From Flavobacterium sp. Root420 (GTDB lineage: Bacteria; Bacteroidota; Bacteroidia; Flavobacteriales; Flavobacteriaceae), in assembly GCF_001427905.1 (NCBI RefSeq), contig NZ_LMEF01000032.1, positions 232,401 to 296,400 of the forward strand: DNA of 64,000 nt, given 5' to 3'. Positions 53,105 to 61,623 of this stretch are shown one piece after another. The first letter of the stretch is position 1. Each line of letters begins with the position of its first letter. The notes under the pieces were generated by a model. The model had not been told where the DNA came from. It saw only the letters and a program-made list of their open reading frames with translations, and ran no database searches. The position numbers and the translations under genes are program-made.

Positions 53105-53395
53105 CTAATCTGATAGTTGTGCTATACAGTAATCAATTTCGCGAATTAATGAATTTATTTTAAGCTTTGTCTCTCTCTTGTTATTGTCGCTGCCGAGCAA
53201 CGAATTGGCTATTTTAAGTGTATCATATTGCTTTTTCAAAGCCTCCATTTCTTCAGATTGTTTCTGGATGATTTGCGCAGCTTTGGCTAATTGTAATCGT
53301 AATTCCTGATTGTTTTTCTCCAGGCCTTTTGATTTTTCAAAAAGCTTTTCGACTTTATATTCAAGAGTATCAATTATTTCGGCAATTACACTCAT
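53105..53395 (-). CDS. small coiled-coil protein (ZapB-like)
   Basis: A 96-residue protein almost entirely predicted as coiled coil (IIDTLEYKVEKLFEKSKGLE through QKQSEEMEALKKQYDTLK). Being next to zapA suggests a ZapB-like role in organising the division ring; sequence identity to ZapB is not claimed. It begins the operon towards rny. Confidence 0.7.
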   Translation of the reverse strand: MSVIAEIIDTLEYKVEKLFEKSKGLEKNNQELRLQLAKAAQIIQKQSEEMEALKKQYDTLKIANSLLGSDNNKRETKLKINSLIREIDYCIAQLSD

Positions 53396-53565
53396 TATAA
53401 ATCCTATTCATTACTTAATCATACAAAGTTAGTATTCCTTTTTATTAATGCAATTTTTTATCGATTTTTTTGCATTAAAAATAGACAAATAAATGAAATT
53501 CAATCAATTGTATTTTTGTCTTATTCTGATCGGTTTTCGCCTGTTATTTTTTTATCTTAGCAAAA

Positions 53566-55257
53566 ATGTTGCTTATGAGATTTTCAGTACTTACCCTATT
53601 ATTTTGCCAGTTTATTTTTGCTCAGGCTCAATATCCCAAAGATTATTTTGATCCTCCACTAGATATTCCGATGCAGCTATCGGGTAATTTTGGTGAGTTG
53701 AGACCGAATCATTTTCATGCGGGTTTCGATTTAAAAACCAATCAAAAGGAAGGACTGAATGTTTACGCAGTAGCAGATGGATATGTATCAAGAATAAAAA
53801 TTTCGACTTTTGGTAACGGTAAATGTATTTACATAACACATCCAAATGGTTACACTTCGGTATACGGACACTTGCAAACGACAATGGGTGATATTCAGAA
53901 TTATGTTCTGCAAACACATTATAAGGAAAAAGCATTCGAAATTGAAATGTTTCCAAAACCAGGTGAATTGCCTGTGACAAAAGGACAAATAATTGCGCTT
54001 TCTGGTAATACGGGTTCGTCTGAAGGTCCACATTTGCATTTTGAAATCAGAGATACAAAATCGGAGTTTGTGATTAATCCGATGTTCTTCGGATTTGATA
54101 AAAACATGAAAGACACTAAAAAGCCTACGATTTCTAGTTTATATGTCTATCCAATGGATAATACAACAGTTAATCAGTCAAATCAGCCTTTATTGTTGAA
54201 TCTCTCCCTTCAAAAAGACGGAACCTACCTGGCAAGTAAGGTAAAAGCAAATGGAAAAATTGGTTTCGGAATTAATACGGTTGATTTTGATGATGTCTCG
54301 GGAAATAAAAATGGAGTTTTTAACGTATCGACTTTCGTTAACGGAAATCAAAATTATAATTATCAGTTTAATACTTATTCGTTTGATGAAATGCGCTATG
54401 TAAATGCCTTGATTGATTATGCTAAATATAAAAAATCAGGACAACGTATTCAAAAGCTTTTCATGAAAACACCTTTTGCGCTGAGCATTATAAAAACCGA
54501 TTCGCTTCGTGGAATTATTCCGGTCGAGCCGAATTTAGCCTCAACTTATCGAATTGAAGTTTCAGATTATTTTGGAAATTTAAGCGCAATTACGGTTCCA
54601 ATTGAATATGATATCGAAACGCCGCTTATAAATGCAGAACCGGTGACTTCTAAATATTTTATAAAAGCCAATAAAGATTACAATTTTGAAAAAGATAATA
54701 TGTCAGTGTTTTTTCCAGCAGGAACATTTTATGATGATTTTAATTTGAATTTTGATGTAAAGAATAACAAAATCTATATTCATGACGATGTCGTTCCGGT
54801 TCATTCCAATTTTACGATTACAATAAAAGATAGTACCTATTCAGAAGCCTTACGAGACAAAGTTTTTATAGGAAGAAGCGGCAGTTATAATGCAACGACA
54901 AGGAAAAATGATGTTTTTACAGCGAAATCTAAAACTCTGGGGCAATTTGGTTTGGTACTCGATACGATCGCTCCAATTATTAAGATTGCAAAGCCAATTC
55001 AGGATAAATGGATCAGCGATATGAAAACAATTCAGTTTACAATAAGCGATAGTTTGTCCGGAATTAAATCGTACAACGGATATTTAAACGGAAATTGGGT
55101 TTTGTTTGAATATGATAATAAAACCAGAAAAATAACGCACAAGTTTGATGATACCTTACTAGCTGAAGGAGCAAATGATTTAAAAATTGAAGTGATTGAT
55201 AATGTGGGTAATTCTGCTATCTTTGAAACTCATTTTTTTAGAAGCCAACCAAAATAA
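53566..55257 (+). CDS. M23-family metallopeptidase
   Basis: Secreted LytM/peptidoglycan hydrolase-like protein, 563 aa, signal peptide about 1-21. The zinc site is complete: H and D in RPNHFHAGFDLK (about 46-57) and HxH in GPHLHFEIRD (about 163-172). A long C-terminal beta-sandwich region (about 190-560) follows. Probably cleaves peptide cross-links. It precedes a TonB receptor gene by 11 bp. Confidence 0.88.
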   Translation: MLLMRFSVLTLLFCQFIFAQAQYPKDYFDPPLDIPMQLSGNFGELRPNHFHAGFDLKTNQKEGLNVYAVADGYVSRIKISTFGNGKCIYITHPNGYTSVYGHLQTTMGDIQNYVLQTHYKEKAFEIEMFPKPGELPVTKGQIIALSGNTGSSEGPHLHFEIRDTKSEFVINPMFFGFDKNMKDTKKPTISSLYVYPMDNTTVNQSNQPLLLNLSLQKDGTYLASKVKANGKIGFGINTVDFDDVSGNKNGVFNVSTFVNGNQNYNYQFNTYSFDEMRYVNALIDYAKYKKSGQRIQKLFMKTPFALSIIKTDSLRGIIPVEPNLASTYRIEVSDYFGNLSAITVPIEYDIETPLINAEPVTSKYFIKANKDYNFEKDNMSVFFPAGTFYDDFNLNFDVKNNKIYIHDDVVPVHSNFTITIKDSTYSEALRDKVFIGRSGSYNATTRKNDVFTAKSKTLGQFGLVLDTIAPIIKIAKPIQDKWISDMKTIQFTISDSLSGIKSYNGYLNGNWVLFEYDNKTRKITHKFDDTLLAEGANDLKIEVIDNVGNSAIFETHFFRSQPK

Positions 55258-55268
55258 AACCACAACAT

Positions 55269-57728
55269 TTGAGCCATCGTCAATTAATATTTGTTTTCCT
55301 TTTTCTTTGCAGCTGTGTTTCATTTGCTCAGAATGCTCATGTAAAAGGTATTATTTTAGATCAGGAAAACCGGCCGGTTTCAGATGTAAATATTGCAGCT
55401 TTGGGAAATGTTTCGCAGTCAGATTCAAATGGTTTTTTTGAAATTGAAATTCCTTCGCATAAAAAAGTTTCCTTGATTTTTACTCATATTTCTTTAAAAA
55501 TGATGAGTCTTACGGTGAGTTTAAAACCGAATGAAGTTTTCGTTTTTAATCCGGTAATGAGCAATTCTGAAGAACAAATGGGAGAAGTATTTGTATCTTC
55601 TAAAAGCAAAAAACGTGTTCAGGGAATCACGACAATAGATGTTGCGACAATCAAAAAGATTCCCGGAGCAAATGCAGGAATCGAAAATATTTTAAAAACA
55701 TTACCAGGAGTAAATTCTAATAATGAATTGAGTACACAATATGCAGTTCGGGGTGGAAATTATGATGAAAATTTAGTCTACGTAAATGAAGTCGAAGTTT
55801 ATCGTCCGTTTTTAATTCGTTCCGGACAGCAGGAAGGTTTAAGTTTTACAAATACCGATTTGGTTCAGAATGTCGATTTTTCGGCAGGAGGATTTGAAGC
55901 TAAATTTGGGGATAAATTATCCTCTGTTTTAGATATTACCTATCGAAAACCAACACAATTTGGTGCTGCTTTTGAAGTCAGTTTATTGGGCGCAAGTGCC
56001 GCAGTTGATTTGGTTTCTAAAAATAAAAAATGGTCTGCAGTAACCGGAGTTCGTTATAGAAATAATAGTTTGCTTGTTAATAGTCAAGATACAGAAACAA
56101 ATTATACCCCAACTTTTGCTGATATTCAAACGAATATAACTTATGATATTTCTAAAAAATGGCAAATGAGTTTTTTAGGAAATATTTCTCAGAATAAGTA
56201 TTTATATCAGCCTTTAACGCGGGAAACCAGATTTGGAACGATAGACCAGCCAATGGAGCTGAATGTTTATTATGAGGGGCAAGAGAAAGATCAATACGAT
56301 ACTTATTTTGGAGCACTTAAAACTACTTATAAAGTTTCTCCGGATTTTACTTTAAAGTTAATCGGTTCCTTATTTCATACAACAGAAAAGGAACATTTTG
56401 ATATTTTGGCACAATACCGATTAGGAAATGTTACTACTGAAGGAGAACCTGAGGCAATTGATTTTACTCGTGGAATTGGTTCTCAACTCAATCACGCAAG
56501 AAATGATTTGGATGCTTTAATTGCAAATATTGAAATTAAAGGTTTTAAGGAATGGAAAAATGACAGCCAGCTAGAATTTGGTTTAAAATATACAAGAGAA
56601 TCCATTCGTGACAGGGTTATAGAGTGGGAAGTAATTGATTCGGCGGGATTTTCTATAAATCCTCCTTTGGTTATTCTGCCAAAAAATAATCAGCCTTATC
56701 AACCTTATACCGGGCCACTTTTACCTTATCAGGATGTTCGTGCAACAAATTTTAATACGATAAACAGAATTGCAGGTTATGCACAATGGAATCAGAAAAC
56801 TGATATTGGCTCTAATGAGGTTTGGTATCATGTTGGTGCCCGTTTTCAGAGCTGGAATGTTTCTGGTGCAGCAGTTGAAGGCAAAAATCAAATTGTTTTT
56901 AGCCCGCGCGCTCAGTTTGCAATTAAACCGGATTGGAACATGGATATGGTTTTCAGACTTTCTGGGGGAATATATCATCAGCCGCCTTTTTATAGAGAAC
57001 TTCGAGATATAAATGGAGTTGTGAATCCGAATGTGAAAGCTCAGGAATCAGTGCATATTGTTTTGAGTAATGATTATAACTTTAAAATGTGGAATCGCCC
57101 TTTTAAATGGGTTACTGAACTCTATTATAAATCACTTTCAGATGTAAATGTCTATTCAATAGACAATGTCCGGATTCGATATGTCGCCAATAATAATGCA
57201 AAAGCCTACGCTCAGGGTTTAGATTTTAGACTGAACGGAGAATTTGTTCCGGGAACTGAATCCTGGGTGAGTTTTGGTTATTTGAAAACAGAGGAAAACT
57301 ACGAAAACAAAGGCTATATCTCCAGACCAACCGATCAACGTTTGAAGTTTGCCATGTTGTTTCAGGATTATATGCCGAATATTCCAAGTGTGAAATTATA
57401 TTTGAATTTAGTTTACAATACTGGCTTACCAGGAGGTGCACCAGCATATTCAGATCCATATTTATATCAGAACAGACTAAACGACTACAGAAGGGCAGAT
57501 GTAGGTTTTGCTAAAGTTTTTGTTGACAGTACTACTAAAACTGCTAAAGCAAACTGGTTGAAAGGTTTTAAAGAATTATCGGTTGGATTTGAAATTTTCA
57601 ACCTTTTCAATAATCAAAACGCAATTACCAATACCTGGGTTAGAGATGTGTACTCTAAAAATGAATATGCGATTCCGAATTATATGACTTCGAGAGTTTT
57701 TAATGTAAAAATTAATGCGAAATTGTAA
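55269..57728 (+). CDS. TonB-dependent receptor with regulatory-like domain
   Basis: An 819-residue outer-membrane receptor. It starts with TTG at 55269, 11 bp after the preceding stop; the signal peptide ends SFAQ and no ATG fits it. A carboxypeptidase-regulatory-like domain (about 22-100), a plug with VQGITTIDVATIKKIPGANA and ENILKTLPGVNS, and the barrel ending SRVFNVKINAKL follow. Cargo unknown; co-transcription with the M23 peptidase is likely. Confidence 0.88.
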   Translation: MSHRQLIFVFLFLCSCVSFAQNAHVKGIILDQENRPVSDVNIAALGNVSQSDSNGFFEIEIPSHKKVSLIFTHISLKMMSLTVSLKPNEVFVFNPVMSNSEEQMGEVFVSSKSKKRVQGITTIDVATIKKIPGANAGIENILKTLPGVNSNNELSTQYAVRGGNYDENLVYVNEVEVYRPFLIRSGQQEGLSFTNTDLVQNVDFSAGGFEAKFGDKLSSVLDITYRKPTQFGAAFEVSLLGASAAVDLVSKNKKWSAVTGVRYRNNSLLVNSQDTETNYTPTFADIQTNITYDISKKWQMSFLGNISQNKYLYQPLTRETRFGTIDQPMELNVYYEGQEKDQYDTYFGALKTTYKVSPDFTLKLIGSLFHTTEKEHFDILAQYRLGNVTTEGEPEAIDFTRGIGSQLNHARNDLDALIANIEIKGFKEWKNDSQLEFGLKYTRESIRDRVIEWEVIDSAGFSINPPLVILPKNNQPYQPYTGPLLPYQDVRATNFNTINRIAGYAQWNQKTDIGSNEVWYHVGARFQSWNVSGAAVEGKNQIVFSPRAQFAIKPDWNMDMVFRLSGGIYHQPPFYRELRDINGVVNPNVKAQESVHIVLSNDYNFKMWNRPFKWVTELYYKSLSDVNVYSIDNVRIRYVANNNAKAYAQGLDFRLNGEFVPGTESWVSFGYLKTEENYENKGYISRPTDQRLKFAMLFQDYMPNIPSVKLYLNLVYNTGLPGGAPAYSDPYLYQNRLNDYRRADVGFAKVFVDSTTKTAKANWLKGFKELSVGFEIFNLFNNQNAITNTWVRDVYSKNEYAIPNYMTSRVFNVKINAKL

Positions 57729-57851
57729 GGGATAAATGAAGTTAAAAATGAACTTCGGCAATAAGAAAAGAGTTTCTTGCGTTTTAAAAATTAAGAGTAT
57801 ATTGCCATTTTGAGAAAATTCAATAACAATAAATAATACAATCAAAAATAC

Positions 57852-57859
57852 TATATTTG
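57852..57859 (+). promoter_or_regulatory. TATATTTG -7 box, lipoprotein gene
   Basis: Exact TAnnTTTG match 24 bp before the start codon. Confidence 0.5.
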
Positions 57860-57882
57860 ATATTCCAATATAATTAGCATAA

Positions 57883-58605
57883 ATGAAAAACTATCTAAAA
57901 TATATCGCCTTAGTAATCATCGGATCAGTAGTGAGTTGTAAAGACGATGCTCAGAAGCCGAAAGTAATTTATGATGCTTCAAATAAGGCAAAAGTGGTGG
58001 CTAAAACAGATTCTACGCAAATAGAAGTAGCTGATTTGCCAATTCAGATGGAAGGAACAAATTATTTAATTCATCCGGTTGGAGATTTGAGGGTTTTTGA
58101 AAGAGGAACAAAAGCACGTTACGGGTCATCGAGTGTAAATGATGTTAGTTTTACTATTTCAAACCTGGGCGAATTTGAAATTACGGGTTATTTGCAAAAT
58201 CTGAAATTTCAAAAAGTTGACTCAGATTCTATTCGTCCTCTTTCTGATAAGCCAATTTTAATTTTAACGGCTACTTATTTAAAAGCAGTTGCAGATCATA
58301 CTTTGAACAAAGTTATGGTCTACACTTTAACTGATTCTGATACCAATAAAGATGGAAAAATAGACACAGGTGATATTAAAACATTGTATTTAAGTGATAT
58401 TAGTGGAGAAAATTTCACTAAAGTTTCACCGGATCTTCAGGAGTTAGTAGATTGGAGTTTGATTGAATCTAAAAATCGTATTTATTTTAGAACTATTGAA
58501 GATACCAACCAAAATGGACAATTCGATAAAAACGATGTTTTGCATTACAACTACATTGATTTAAACGCTAAAAAATGGGAAATTAAAAATTATAAACCTA
58601 TTTAA
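57883..58605 (+). CDS. lipoprotein with two EF-hand-like calcium loops
   Basis: A 240-residue lipoprotein (lipobox SVVSC with Cys at residue 19). Two acidic loops, DTNKDGKIDTGD (about 154-165) and DTNQNGQFDKND (about 209-220), match the dockerin/EF-hand consensus DxNxDGxxDxxD and should bind calcium. The rest is beta-rich with no recognised family. It is a single-gene unit. Confidence 0.65.
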   Translation: MKNYLKYIALVIIGSVVSCKDDAQKPKVIYDASNKAKVVAKTDSTQIEVADLPIQMEGTNYLIHPVGDLRVFERGTKARYGSSSVNDVSFTISNLGEFEITGYLQNLKFQKVDSDSIRPLSDKPILILTATYLKAVADHTLNKVMVYTLTDSDTNKDGKIDTGDIKTLYLSDISGENFTKVSPDLQELVDWSLIESKNRIYFRTIEDTNQNGQFDKNDVLHYNYIDLNAKKWEIKNYKPI

Positions 58606-58790
58606 GGTTCTAAGGTACTGAGATGCTAAGCTTCTAAGGCTTTAAATCTTTATACATAAAAAAGCCATTTGAAAATTTATATTTTCAAATGGCTTTTAAT
58701 TTTTAGATTACAAAAAAATCTTTCTAATTCTTTTAATCTGTGGCAAAAATAACTCAGCATCTTAGTGTCTTAGAGCCTTAGCAACTTTTA
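58606..58790. repeat. octamer inverted array around a terminator
   Basis: Left arm 58608-58641: CTAAG, CTGAG, CTAAG, CTAAG at 8-bp spacing. Right arm 58750-58787: the complement (CTCAG, CTTAG, CTTAG, CTTAG) at 8-bp spacing. A perfect 17-bp terminator hairpin lies between. Same architecture and word (nCTRAGnn) as the array at 40639. Confidence 0.85.
58660..58697. terminator. bidirectional terminator
   Basis: AAAAGCCATTTGAAAAT (58660-58676) pairs perfectly with its complement (58681-58697), with A/T tracts on both sides. Confidence 0.9.
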
Positions 58791-58796
58791 AAAAAT

Positions 58797-59498
58797 CTAA
58801 ATCAAAATATCACTCTCCAAATCTGATTTCTCAATTTCAAAACCAAATTCCAGACGCTCTACTAATTCAATAACCAGTTTTTTATACCAGTTTTCTGATT
58901 TTGGATGAATGTATATCTTCTCGATCAATTGATTAATATCAACATTGATTTTTAAACCGTCATTTAGTTTGATTGTGCTTTTTGAGGTGTCTGTAATAAT
59001 ACGGACTTCACGTTCGTACTGAAAACTCTTTCGTTTAAACAAAAAAGGGAAAAACAAATCATCAAACGGAATATATTCTTTTTTGTAGTCAATGTAATTC
59101 ACTTCACCAATATACTGGTCAAAATTATTTTCCGGCTTCAATGCTTTCTGTAATCTTCCAATCGTGGACTGAATAGCTAATCCTTCGCTGTTTTGAGTGA
59201 AAATTTGCCACATGGCATACGATTCATATTCGTTGATATGCCAGCTGCTTATAGCTACTTTTTCGCGATGTGTTTTATAGTAATTTAAAAAGTCAGGATT
59301 ATCTGCAGCCAGTTTTCTAATCTCTTCAAAAGTGGGTTCGCTAAACGTGCCTTCATATTGATCTTCGAACTTGTCAGAACGTGACATGAATAATTTCTTA
59401 GACAATAATAAATCAAGAAATTTAGATAAGTCAAGATACTTCCAAACAACAGTATCGGGATCATCAGGAAGTTTTATGTTTGGATTATTAAGATACAT
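58797..59498 (-). CDS. DUF2971 protein
   Basis: About 233 aa from the ATG at 59498 (MYLNNPNIKLPDD); an in-frame upstream extension crosses a repeat. WKYLDLSKFLDLLLSKKLFM, SRSDKFEDQYEGTF and MWQIFTQNSEGLAIQST are the usual DUF2971 blocks. Function unknown; some members occur in defence or toxin contexts, but nothing here indicates that. Confidence 0.78.
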   Translation of the reverse strand: MYLNNPNIKLPDDPDTVVWKYLDLSKFLDLLLSKKLFMSRSDKFEDQYEGTFSEPTFEEIRKLAADNPDFLNYYKTHREKVAISSWHINEYESYAMWQIFTQNSEGLAIQSTIGRLQKALKPENNFDQYIGEVNYIDYKKEYIPFDDLFFPFLFKRKSFQYEREVRIITDTSKSTIKLNDGLKINVDINQLIEKIYIHPKSENWYKKLVIELVERLEFGFEIEKSDLESDILI

Positions 59499-59539
59499 TT
59501 TTAGAAAATTAAATAATCTACATAAAGTTAGAAAATTAA

Positions 59540-59588
59540 ACACAGATTAAAGAAATTAAATATAGTTTAATATTTCCTTAATCTGTGT
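59540..59588. repeat. ACACAGATTAA inverted repeat
   Basis: ACACAGATTAA (59540-59550) pairs perfectly with TTAATCTGTGT (59578-59588); GAAAT/ATTTC extends the stem. It lies upstream of the DUF2971 gene. Confidence 0.7.
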
Positions 59589-59614
59589 AAATGAGTTTTT
59601 TATTTTTAATCTTT

Positions 59615-61444
59615 TTAAGACTCGAAAGACTGCATCGTTACTAATTTGTTGTAGGTTCCGTTATGTGCAATTAATTCATCATGCGTTCCTTGTTCAACGA
59701 TTTTCCCTTTTTGCATAACTACAATAACATCTGCTTTTTGAATGGTTGAAAGTCGGTGTGCGATAACAATCGAAGTTCTGTTTTGCATCATGTTTTCAAG
59801 GGCTACCTGAACAAATTTTTCGCTTTCTGTATCCAATGCCGATGTTGCTTCATCCAAAATCATAATCGGCGGATTTTTCAATACCGCTCTGGCAATAGAT
59901 AAACGTTGTTTTTGACCTCCGGAAAGTTTGTTTCCACTGTCACCGATGTTGGTATAGATTCCTAAAGGTAATTCTTTTACAAATTCAAAAGCGTTGGCAA
60001 TTTTCAATGCTTCAATAATTTCGTCATCTGTAGCGTCTAGTTTTCCTAAGGCAATATTAGCCTTGATCGTATCATTAAATAAAATGCTGTCTTGTGTAAC
60101 TAACCCCATTAAACCGCGAAGCGACTGTAAATTCATATCCTTGATGTTGACTCCATCAATTGAAATTGTTCCGTCATTTACATCGTAAAAACGGGTTAGT
60201 AAATTCGCAATGGTACTTTTTCCACTTCCGGATTGTCCAACAAGTGCCACAGTTTGTCCTTTTTTAATCTGAAGAGAAAAGTCTTTTAAAACCGTTTCAT
60301 CTTCATATTTAAAGTTGATGTTTTGAACGCTAATGTTATCATCAAAAGATGTTTTTTCGATCGCATTATCTTTTGAGGTAATAGTGTTTTCTTGCTCTAA
60401 AATTTCAAGAACACGTTCAGCTGCAGCGTTTCCTCTTTTTACTCCGTATGAAGCTTTAGAAATTGCTTTTGCAGGTGTTAGAATATTATAAGCCAATCCC
60501 ATATAGGCAATAAATGAAGCTCCTGCCAGGGTTTTATCAATTAAAACCATTTGACCTCCATACCAAAGCAAAATAGCGATTACAGTGATTCCCATGAATT
60601 CACTTGCGGGTGATGCTAAATTTTGACGATTTCCAATACTATTCGATAGTTTGAAAAAACGTTCTGTTGAATTTTGAAAAACGTTATTGAAATAATTTTC
60701 AGAATTATATCCTTTTACCACTTTCAGCCCACCAATAGTTTCTTCAATGGTAGATAAAAATTGTCCTTGTTCTTGTTGTGCTTTTGAAGATTGTTTTTTT
60801 AGCTGTTTTCCAATTAATGAAATTAAATACCCGGAAATCGGAATAAAAATAAAAACAAAAAGAGTCAATTTTGCACTAATAGCAAACATAGTTGCGATCG
60901 TAAAAATAATAGTTAAAGGTTCTTTGATGATAAGTTCTAAAATAGCTAGAAATGAAGTTTGAACTTCATTAACATCTGCGGAAATTCTGGAAATCACATC
61001 ACCCTTTCTTTTTTCTGAATAAAAAGCCAAAGGTAATTCCAGCGTTTTCTTATACAATGCATTTCTCATATCTCTCAAAATTCCATTTCGAAGAAAATTG
61101 ATGAAAAACATAGCTAAATAATCGGCTAAGTTCTTTAATAAGAAGATTGATATAATTCCGCTTACCATAACTCCTAAGGTATATCCAACACCATAAGTAT
61201 CTGTAATATGGGTAATGAAATAACTTAAATAATTTTCAGCATATGTTTTAATTTCCCAAATTCCTGCATAAACAGGTTCAATTGTGTTTCTTTTGGTTTG
61301 ATCAAATAAAACCTGAATCATAGGAATTAACGACACAAACGAAAGTGTACTGAAAAGTGCATACAAAACATTAAAAAAGATGTTTAGAAATGCGTATTTT
61401 TTATACGGATATATAAAAGGAACTATTTTTTTGAAATTACTCAT
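59615..61444 (-). CDS. ABC exporter, fused permease/ATPase (MsbA-like)
   Basis: A 609-residue half-transporter with six predicted transmembrane helices (about 15-310) and a nucleotide-binding domain with Walker A GQSGSGKS, signature LSGGQKQR, Walker B IMILDEATSALD and the H-loop IAHRLST. Acts as a homodimer. Substrate is probably a lipid or lipopolysaccharide precursor, but specificity cannot be read from sequence. Confidence 0.9.
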   Translation of the reverse strand: MSNFKKIVPFIYPYKKYAFLNIFFNVLYALFSTLSFVSLIPMIQVLFDQTKRNTIEPVYAGIWEIKTYAENYLSYFITHITDTYGVGYTLGVMVSGIISIFLLKNLADYLAMFFINFLRNGILRDMRNALYKKTLELPLAFYSEKRKGDVISRISADVNEVQTSFLAILELIIKEPLTIIFTIATMFAISAKLTLFVFIFIPISGYLISLIGKQLKKQSSKAQQEQGQFLSTIEETIGGLKVVKGYNSENYFNNVFQNSTERFFKLSNSIGNRQNLASPASEFMGITVIAILLWYGGQMVLIDKTLAGASFIAYMGLAYNILTPAKAISKASYGVKRGNAAAERVLEILEQENTITSKDNAIEKTSFDDNISVQNINFKYEDETVLKDFSLQIKKGQTVALVGQSGSGKSTIANLLTRFYDVNDGTISIDGVNIKDMNLQSLRGLMGLVTQDSILFNDTIKANIALGKLDATDDEIIEALKIANAFEFVKELPLGIYTNIGDSGNKLSGGQKQRLSIARAVLKNPPIMILDEATSALDTESEKFVQVALENMMQNRTSIVIAHRLSTIQKADVIVVMQKGKIVEQGTHDELIAHNGTYNKLVTMQSFES

Positions 61445-61573
61445 TTATTTTTTGATGTTATTTTCTGCTATGGCAATGGCTCTTTCGAGTTTTTCCAGCA
61501 ATAATTTTTAGTTAAGCCGGAAATTTAAAACTTAGTCCTCTGTTTTAATTAATCAAAGGTTTGAGGCAATATT

Positions 61574-61600
61574 AATTGTGCAGACAATGTCTGCACAATT
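61574..61600. repeat. 27-bp palindrome AATTGTGCAGACA
   Basis: AATTGTGCAGACA (61574-61586) and its complement (61588-61600) around a single central A, between two leftward genes. Confidence 0.75.
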
Positions 61601-61623
61601 GTAAAGTTTTGAAATATAATATT

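Noticed and set aside
53612..54116. Minus-strand frames opposite the M23 peptidase
   Set aside because: No start context or domain; the peptidase frame has an intact zinc site.
61442..61520. Possible short C-terminal coding remnant upstream of the ABC gene (LEKLERAIAIAENN)
   Set aside because: No start codon or upstream frame; too short to support.
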